Assembly: GCA_020025175.1 (NCBI GenBank)
Contig: JAHHSM010000035.1
Coordinates: 1-16,140, forward strand
Origin: Oscillospiraceae bacterium
Lineage (GTDB): Bacteria > Bacillota > Clostridia > Oscillospirales > Oscillospiraceae
Reading direction: 5' to 3'
Length of the DNA stretch: 16,140 bases
In this document: in pieces, positions 11,947-16,140 of the stretch
Layout of the letters: every line of letters starts with the position of its first letter
Position numbering within the stretch: position 1 is the stretch's first letter
Translations under genes and position numbers: made by a program
Notes under the pieces: model-generated
Databases searched by the model: none
The model's input: only the letters and a program-made list of their open reading frames with translations
What the model was told of the DNA's origin: nothing

Positions 11947-12005
11947 CTATTTCATATTCATATCCACCGCATTTTATATGCGCAAAATGAAAGGAGTTTA
12001 TTGAC

Positions 12006-12434
12006 ATGACAATTGCTGAAAAGGTTGCTTATTTGAAGGGTTTGGCCGAAGGCCTCAATATCGATACCGAGAAAAGCAAGGAAGGAAAACTCATTTCCAT
12101 GATGATGGACATTCTGCAGGACATCGCCTTGGAGCTTGAAGATCTGCAAACTGAGCAGGAAGAACTGGGCGAAGAAATTGACGCTATCAGCGATGATTTG
12201 AGCGATGTGGAAGAGATTGTCTATGACGAGGACGAAGATGACGATGTTTGCTGCTGCGATTGCGCTGATGACGAGGACGAAGATTGCTACGCTTCCGTTT
12301 GCCCTAACTGCGGCGATGAAATCTACTTTGATGATTCTATTTTGGAAGCCGGCGAAGTAGTTTGCCCCGGCTGCGGTCAGAAGTTGAACTTCGATTTATC
12401 CAGCCTGGCTGATGACGAGGAAAAAGAGGACTAA
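12006..12434 (+). CDS. CD1247-type acidic zinc-ribbon protein
   Basis: This 142-residue protein has a helical N-terminal part (about 1-70) with heptad-like Leu/Ile spacing. It begins MTIAEKVAYLKGLAEGLNID, which is the start typical of the CD1247 N-terminal domain family of Clostridia. A very acidic linker (about 74-93) contains the cluster CCCDC (82-86). A zinc ribbon formed by C99-P-N-C102 and C120-P-G-C123 follows, and the C-terminus is acidic. The molecular role is unknown; the fold suggests binding to a protein or nucleic acid partner. AAAGGAG lies 9 bases before the ATG. The family is often found beside efp, as here, which hints at a link with translation (inference). A very strong terminator follows. 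Confidence 0.85.
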   Translation: MTIAEKVAYLKGLAEGLNIDTEKSKEGKLISMMMDILQDIALELEDLQTEQEELGEEIDAISDDLSDVEEIVYDEDEDDDVCCCDCADDEDEDCYASVCPNCGDEIYFDDSILEAGEVVCPGCGQKLNFDLSSLADDEEKED

Positions 12435-12477
12435 GGATTCATATCATCTTTTGATGATTTAACTGTGGTAAGTCTAT

Positions 12478-12522
12478 AAAAGGAGCGCTGTCCTGAATTG
12501 CTTCAGGACAGCGCTCCTTTTT
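12478..12522 (+). terminator. Very strong symmetrical terminator after the zinc-ribbon gene
   Basis: Twenty consecutive pairs join 12478-12497 and 12502-12521 around the 4-base loop TTGC. The stem is A-rich on its left edge and T-rich on its right edge, so it can act in both directions. It separates the rightward efp transcript from the leftward shell-protein gene. Confidence 0.92.
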
Positions 12523-12562
12523 CGTATATTTTTTCCATGACCGCACTCAAATGCGCAGTAAA

Positions 12563-12588
12563 AGAGGCAGCGCATAAACGCCACCTCT
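12563..12588 (-). terminator. Terminator of the shell-protein gene
   Basis: Read on the minus strand, AGAGGTGGCG and CGCTGCCTCT pair over 10 bases (two G-U) around TTTATG and are followed by TTTA. It starts 9 bases after the stop codon of the microcompartment-type gene. Confidence 0.6.
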
Positions 12589-12597
12589 TCCTTATCA

Positions 12598-13314
12598 TCA
12601 TAAATATGGTGTTCCGACAGACTTCGCCTCACTGCCAAGTTTTAAAAGCAGATCCAACCCTACTTCTCTCGCAGATCTGATTGCATTTTGAACAGCACTT
12701 GCATCTCCTGTAAATGCCAAAATCACCTCATTGGTATGGCTTGTACCCCGATCTGCATCCATATAGCGAAGCATATCTATATCTGCTGCTTTTAAGCAGT
12801 TATCCGCCATAACCATGCCAATAGCCGCAGGAGAACCTGCCATAAATCCAAAAGCCTCACCTGCAGGCGCACCAAAGAAAGACTGTAATGCAGGACCTGC
12901 GTGGGCAGAACACGTCAGCTCCAGATGCCCTGCATCACTAATATATAATTCCCCAGAATAATGCTTTGTATATTCAAGTGCAATCTCAATTGCCTCTCGT
13001 GCGTCCGCTTCATTTGCTGCACCAACGACAATATAGTTACCATGACCACCCCAACCCTTGGTATCTCTGGGCAGCTGGATACTGAGAATCTCGGTATTTG
13101 TACGCTTAATTGCTTCATCCATTGCATTGATCTGACCAGCAGCACCAGTACGCGAACTCAAAATGCCAATACTTCGGTAGTCCTTCAGATAATCAACCCG
13201 CTGACGCAGCTGATAATCCACATTCGGAATCACCAAACCAATCGTATCTAACACTGTCGTACCGACAAATTCAGGTACACTGCCGCCCAGACGAGAAGAC
13301 ATCAAATCCTTCAT
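12598..13314 (-). CDS. Orphan PduB/EutL-type bacterial microcompartment shell protein
   Basis: This 238-residue protein resembles PduB, the tandem-BMC-domain trimeric shell protein of propanediol-utilisation compartments. Characteristic segments are EFVGTTVLDTIGLVIPNVD (15-33), YRSIGILSSRTGAAGQINAM (46-65), ILSIQLPRDTKG..GHGN (76-92) and FGAPAGEAFGFMAGSPAAIG (147-166). RGTSHTNEVILAFTGDASAV (189-208) and SAREVG.DLLLKLGSE also fit. The two halves (about 20-125 and 130-232) are the two BMC domains. It lacks the long N-terminal extension of PduB, so it is closer to PduB'. ATG 13314 has GAGGAG 6 bases upstream. It has its own promoter and terminator. No other shell protein, diol dehydratase, ethanolamine lyase or aldehyde dehydrogenase gene is in the window, so its role is open. 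Confidence 0.9.
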   Translation of the reverse strand: MKDLMSSRLGGSVPEFVGTTVLDTIGLVIPNVDYQLRQRVDYLKDYRSIGILSSRTGAAGQINAMDEAIKRTNTEILSIQLPRDTKGWGGHGNYIVVGAANEADAREAIEIALEYTKHYSGELYISDAGHLELTCSAHAGPALQSFFGAPAGEAFGFMAGSPAAIGMVMADNCLKAADIDMLRYMDADRGTSHTNEVILAFTGDASAVQNAIRSAREVGLDLLLKLGSEAKSVGTPYL

Positions 13315-13360
13315 AAAAAGCTCCTCTTAGGCATATTCATACATCTTAATAGATATTTAT

Positions 13361-13389
13361 ACTATATCAAAATACAACCATTTTTGCAA
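13361..13389 (-). promoter_or_regulatory. Promoter of the shell-protein gene
   Basis: On the minus strand TTGCAA (13389-13384), a 17-base spacer and TATAGT (13366-13361) predict a start near 13354 and a leader of about 40 bases. The -35 begins only four bases after the yigZ stop. No terminator separates yigZ from it, so read-through from the hflX operon is also possible. Confidence 0.6.
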
Positions 13390-13392
13390 GCA

Positions 13393-14040
13393 TCAAAGCA
13401 CCTCTTCTCTTGGACCGGGTTTAAACGCTTCCCCTAATGCCTCCAGAGTAATCTGTCCTGCTGTCAACTCCGTCAGCTTCTCCTGCAGCGCTTCACGCCC
13501 ACCCTGTGGCAGCGTCAGCTCCAACATAATCTCCGCACCATACTCGGTATTTTCGATCACACCGTCTACACCTGCTATCAACAGCTTTACCTGTTCAAAG
13601 AGTGCATAAGGAATCGTCACCATCGCATTCTCCCACAAACACATACGGCTCAAACCGGATGCTGCCAAAGCATCCGCTGCACCGCGCGTATACGCTCGTG
13701 TTAATCCGCCCGTTCCTAAAAGAATACCTCCAAAATAACGGGTCACAACACAACAGACATTATATACTTCACGACGCTGAAACACATTCAACATCGGCTG
13801 CCCCGCCGTTCCCTGCGGCTCTCCGTCATCACTGTAGCGCAGAACGCCCCCGTCTTTCAGAATGTAGCACCAGCAGTTATGACGCGCATCATAGTATTCC
13901 TTTTTCATCTCTTCAATGTGCGCACGCGCTTCTTCTTCGCTTTCCACACGCCAAATATGGCTGATAAAGCGAGATCTTTTTTCTACAAACTCACTTTCCG
14001 CAGCCTCAAAAGGAATCAGATAACTGCTTTCCTTACTCAA
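13393..14040 (-). CDS. yigZ: YigZ/IMPACT family protein (UPF0029, DUF1949)
   Basis: The 215-residue protein has an N-terminal UPF0029/IMPACT domain (about 16-120) and a C-terminal DUF1949 domain (about 140-195). Family signatures are EKRSRFISH (20-28), YYDARHNCWCY (49-59), YSDDGEPQGTAGQPML (69-84) and TRYFGGILLGTGGLTRAY (100-117). Eukaryotic IMPACT binds GCN1 in translation control; the bacterial role is not established. I prefer TTG 14040, which overlaps the hflX stop (TTGA) and has GAGGAG 8 bases upstream. The in-frame GTG at 14049 directly abuts the ribosome site. The overlap makes it translationally coupled to hflX, a ribosome-associated GTPase, which fits a translation-related role (inference). 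Confidence 0.92.
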   Translation of the reverse strand: MSKESSYLIPFEAAESEFVEKRSRFISHIWRVESEEEARAHIEEMKKEYYDARHNCWCYILKDGGVLRYSDDGEPQGTAGQPMLNVFQRREVYNVCCVVTRYFGGILLGTGGLTRAYTRGAADALAASGLSRMCLWENAMVTIPYALFEQVKLLIAGVDGVIENTEYGAEIMLELTLPQGGREALQEKLTELTAGQITLEALGEAFKPGPREEVL

Positions 14041-15356
14041 CGTTCCCACTCCTCTTTTTCTTCTTCCATGGGCGGATAAACATAGGGATAAACCTGATTC
14101 AATGTTTTAGTTGTGCAGATTACATCCACAACCGTTGTTTCTTCATACTTTACTTCCAACACTTTTGCCTCGCGATAAAGCATGTCCAGAATCCCACCTT
14201 TATCATAAGGCAGGTGCAGTGTTACACGGTGCGATCCCTTATCCAAGGTTCTCTCAATCAAATCAAGCATTTCTTGGATACCTGCACCGGTTTTTGCAGA
14301 AATCGCCACTGTTCCCTCACCATGAGGGCGATCTTCCGCGCTTACAAGATCAGACTTATTGTAAACACGGATATAAGGAATTGTTTCCGCTCCCAGCTCT
14401 ACAATCAGCTTATCAACCACATCTGCCTGCTCACGCCACATAGGATTGGATACATCAATCACATGCAGCAGCAGATCCGCATACTCCAGTTCCTCCAGTG
14501 TTGCTTTAAAGGCATCCACCAGCTGATGAGGCAGCTTTCGAATAAATCCAACAGTATCGGAAATAACAACATCCAGCATGTCGCTGACACTGAGCAAACG
14601 GGACGTCGTATCCAATGTATCAAATAGGCGGTTATTGGCGGGAATATCTGCACCCGTCAAAGAATTCAGCAATGTTGATTTCCCTGCATTTGTATAGCCA
14701 ACGATCGCCACCACAGGAATTTCATTTTTCGCACGCTGCTGCCGCTGTGTGCCACGCACACGACGAACCTCCTCTAAATCTTCCCGCAGCTTATCAATTT
14801 TACGACGAATGTGACGGCGATCCGTTTCCAACTGTGTTTCACCGGGACCACGGGTACCGATGGGACTTTTACCGCCAGAAGCCGTCTGGCGCACCAGATG
14901 GGTCCACATACCCGTCAAACGCGGCATTAAATATTGATACTGTGCCAATTCAACCTGCAAGCGGCCTTCCTTCGTCTTTGCACGCTTTGCAAAAATATCA
15001 AGGATCAAACCACTGCGGTCCAACACCTGCACGCCAAACTCATCTGTCAGCACACGCATCTGTGACGGAGAAAGGTCATTATCAAAAATAACCATTTCTG
15101 CTTTCTCGTTTTCAATAAGTTCTTTTACTTCCTGAACTTTACCTGTGCCAATAAAGGTGCGGGGATCTGGTGCATCCTTATATTGCAGTACCTGCGCAAT
15201 CGGCTCACCACCGGCAGTTTCTGTCAATGCCGCCAGCTCTCCCATGGACCATTCATCAGCATTTTCATGTGCCTTTAAACGTCCCGAATTCAATCCAACC
15301 AAAACCACCCGCTCATGGTGATCTTCTATCTTCGTTGTCTTTTGTAAGTTTTCCAT
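14037..15356 (-). CDS. hflX: Ribosome-associated GTPase HflX
   Basis: HflX binds the 50S subunit and splits stalled or stress-arrested ribosomes. The 439-residue protein has the N-terminal HflX domain (about 15-200), including the DPRTFIGTGKVQEV segment, a QVELAQYQYLMPRLTGMW stretch and the GGKSPIGTRGPGETQLETDR signature (161-180). A helical linker follows. The GTPase domain has G1 GYTNAGKST (220-228), switch residues DTLDTT (246-251), G3 DTVG (267-270), G4 NKSD (333-336) and G5 SAKTG (353-357). A C-terminal domain of about 65 residues has an acidic end (EEEKEEWER). All nucleotide-binding motifs are intact. ATG 15356 has GGAGG only 4 bases upstream, which is short but usable. It lies 17 bases after the flavin reductase gene and overlaps yigZ, so the three genes form one operon. 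Confidence 0.97.
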   Translation of the reverse strand: MENLQKTTKIEDHHERVVLVGLNSGRLKAHENADEWSMGELAALTETAGGEPIAQVLQYKDAPDPRTFIGTGKVQEVKELIENEKAEMVIFDNDLSPSQMRVLTDEFGVQVLDRSGLILDIFAKRAKTKEGRLQVELAQYQYLMPRLTGMWTHLVRQTASGGKSPIGTRGPGETQLETDRRHIRRKIDKLREDLEEVRRVRGTQRQQRAKNEIPVVAIVGYTNAGKSTLLNSLTGADIPANNRLFDTLDTTSRLLSVSDMLDVVISDTVGFIRKLPHQLVDAFKATLEELEYADLLLHVIDVSNPMWREQADVVDKLIVELGAETIPYIRVYNKSDLVSAEDRPHGEGTVAISAKTGAGIQEMLDLIERTLDKGSHRVTLHLPYDKGGILDMLYREAKVLEVKYEETTVVDVICTTKTLNQVYPYVYPPMEEEKEEWER

Positions 15357-15373
15357 AAATCCTCCAACGGATA

Positions 15374-15889
15374 TTATTTTTTGAGTACCTGAACTACTTC
15401 ACCGATATACATCCGATGCCAATTTCCTTTTTCACCATAATAAGGCAGTACTGTTTCCTTTGCTAAAACACATGCATTTGTCAAATCCTGTGCATAAAGT
15501 TTTTTACATACCACAACTATGTCCGCTTCTGCAAAATACGGTGCATCCCCTTCAGAAAACACCGGTGTCAAACCACACTCTTTGACTTTATCGACATCTC
15601 TTCCACTTTGCGTACCACAGAATGCCATTGCTTTCTTATACGCATCTCCAAAAACAGCCACTGTAAAGTAATCATATTTCTCCATAAATTCATATGTGTA
15701 GCGTTCCGGACGAACATAAACCGTACAAACAGGCTTTCCCCAGAGTGTACCAAAACCGCCCCAACCAATCGTCATAGTATTGAGCGACTCCCGATCACCT
15801 ACAGTCAAAAGTGGCGTAGCCTTTCCAAACATATGAAATACATCACATTGGAATGTATTCAGATCAATTTCTTGAAAATTGTGACTCAT
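15374..15889 (-). CDS. Flavin reductase-like (FMN-binding split-barrel) protein
   Basis: The 171-residue protein fits the flavin reductase-like domain family, FMN-binding split barrels of the DIM6/NtaB type. The N-terminal strand PLLTVGDRESLNTMTIGWGG (26-45) precedes LWGKPVCTVYVRPERYTYEF, the usual loop before the flavin site. FTVAVFGDAYKKAMAFCG and ACVLAKETVLPYYGEKG follow. Such small clostridial members bind FMN and are annotated as flavin reductases or as electron carriers; substrate cannot be told here. The ATG at 15889 has only a weak GGGGA-type ribosome site, and the promoter is not clear, although TATACT boxes lie upstream at about 15923-15935. It leads the operon with hflX and yigZ. 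A mechanistic link to HflX is not evident. Confidence 0.85.
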   Translation of the reverse strand: MSHNFQEIDLNTFQCDVFHMFGKATPLLTVGDRESLNTMTIGWGGFGTLWGKPVCTVYVRPERYTYEFMEKYDYFTVAVFGDAYKKAMAFCGTQSGRDVDKVKECGLTPVFSEGDAPYFAEADIVVVCKKLYAQDLTNACVLAKETVLPYYGEKGNWHRMYIGEVVQVLKK

Positions 15890-15953
15890 AATTCCATCCC
15901 CTATCTCAAACTATATTGATCTAGTATAGTATATGCTAAATCAGGAAAAAAAG

Positions 15954-15984
15954 AAACCCCCGTATCGTAAAGATACGAGGGTTT
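15954..15984 (-). terminator. Terminator downstream of rpmE
   Basis: AAACCC-C-CGTATC (15954-15966) and GATACG-A-GGGTTT (15972-15984) form a 12-bp stem with one mismatch and a 5-base loop. On the minus strand the stem is followed by CTTTTTTTCC, so it chiefly ends the leftward L31 transcript. Confidence 0.8.
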
Positions 15985-16018
15985 TGCGTCACATTAAAAA
16001 CAAGCTGATACCTTGTTC

Positions 16019-16140
16019 TTACAGGCCGAACTTCTTGTTGAACTTTGCAACACGTCCGCCAGTATCCACCAGCTTCTGCTTGCCGGTGAAGAAGGGGTGA
16101 CACTTAGAGCAGACTTCCACCTTGATATCCTTCTTGGTAG
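16019..16140 (-). CDS. rpmE: 50S ribosomal protein L31 (C-terminal part)
   Basis: Only the last 40 codons are inside the window; the start lies beyond the right edge. The visible part contains EVCSKCHPFFTGKQKLVDTG, then GRV, and ends in KFNKKFGL. The CxxC pair together with HPFFTG.QK..DTGGRV is diagnostic for L31. The retained CxxC indicates the zinc-binding (C+) form rather than the zinc-independent paralogue; the remaining Cys would be in the missing N-terminal part. A terminator follows its stop codon by about 35 bases. Confidence 0.95.
   Translation of the reverse strand, partial: TKKDIKVEVCSKCHPFFTGKQKLVDTGGRVAKFNKKFGL

Noticed and set aside
12478..12521. 20-bp perfect inverted repeat considered as a mobile-element end
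   Set aside because: The 4-base loop, T run and position right after a stop codon make it an ordinary strong terminator.

Overview
The window looks like chromosomal DNA from a low-to-moderate-GC Gram-positive anaerobe of the class Clostridia (Firmicutes). My best guess is the Oscillospirales/Ruminococcaceae neighbourhood, which is an inference. The supporting signs are strong AGGAGG-type ribosome sites, a class A PBP with a clostridial-type tail, a CD1247-type zinc-ribbon gene behind efp, a DUF1292 gene, a Firmicutes-type 6S RNA, and ECF sigma factors paired with DUF4179-like membrane anti-sigma partners. No phage, insertion sequence, CRISPR array or tRNA is visible.

Left part (1-4345) is regulatory and accessory in character. 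An XRE-type regulator (cut by the window edge) and a small three-helix membrane protein form a leftward operon. Their promoter carries two copies of an inverted-repeat operator. About 500 bases of gene-poor DNA with hairpins follow. Then come two independent rightward modules, each an ECF sigma factor followed at once by a single-pass membrane protein that is the probable anti-sigma factor. The two modules share little sequence but both have CGTC followed closely by AGGTGAA upstream, possibly a shared type of ECF promoter. Short relic-like stretches lie at about 2663-2801 and 4487-4634.

Middle part (4639-9825) concerns the cell envelope and global transcription. A class A penicillin-binding protein (leftward) ends in a Cys-rich region and six perfect VDPNVP repeats. 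A DUF1292 gene, the 6S RNA gene (with recognisable promoter, closing stem and terminator) and a membrane-anchored parvulin-type foldase run rightward. The foldase has two PPIC-like units, the first apparently degenerate.

Right part (9841-16140) is housekeeping. Rightward genes are tcdA (tRNA ct6A synthesis), a lipoprotein resembling the SecD P1 head, efp and the CD1247-like zinc-ribbon gene. Leftward genes are an orphan PduB/EutL-type microcompartment shell protein with its own promoter and terminator, then a probable operon of flavin reductase, hflX and yigZ, and at the edge the C-terminal part of rpmE (L31). Translation and RNA quality genes dominate (TcdA, EF-P, HflX, L31, YigZ). The shell gene is the one member with no obvious partner. 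I found no convincing new multi-gene system. The most unusual items are the orphan shell gene, the palindromic spacer in the 6S promoter, and the paired ECF modules.
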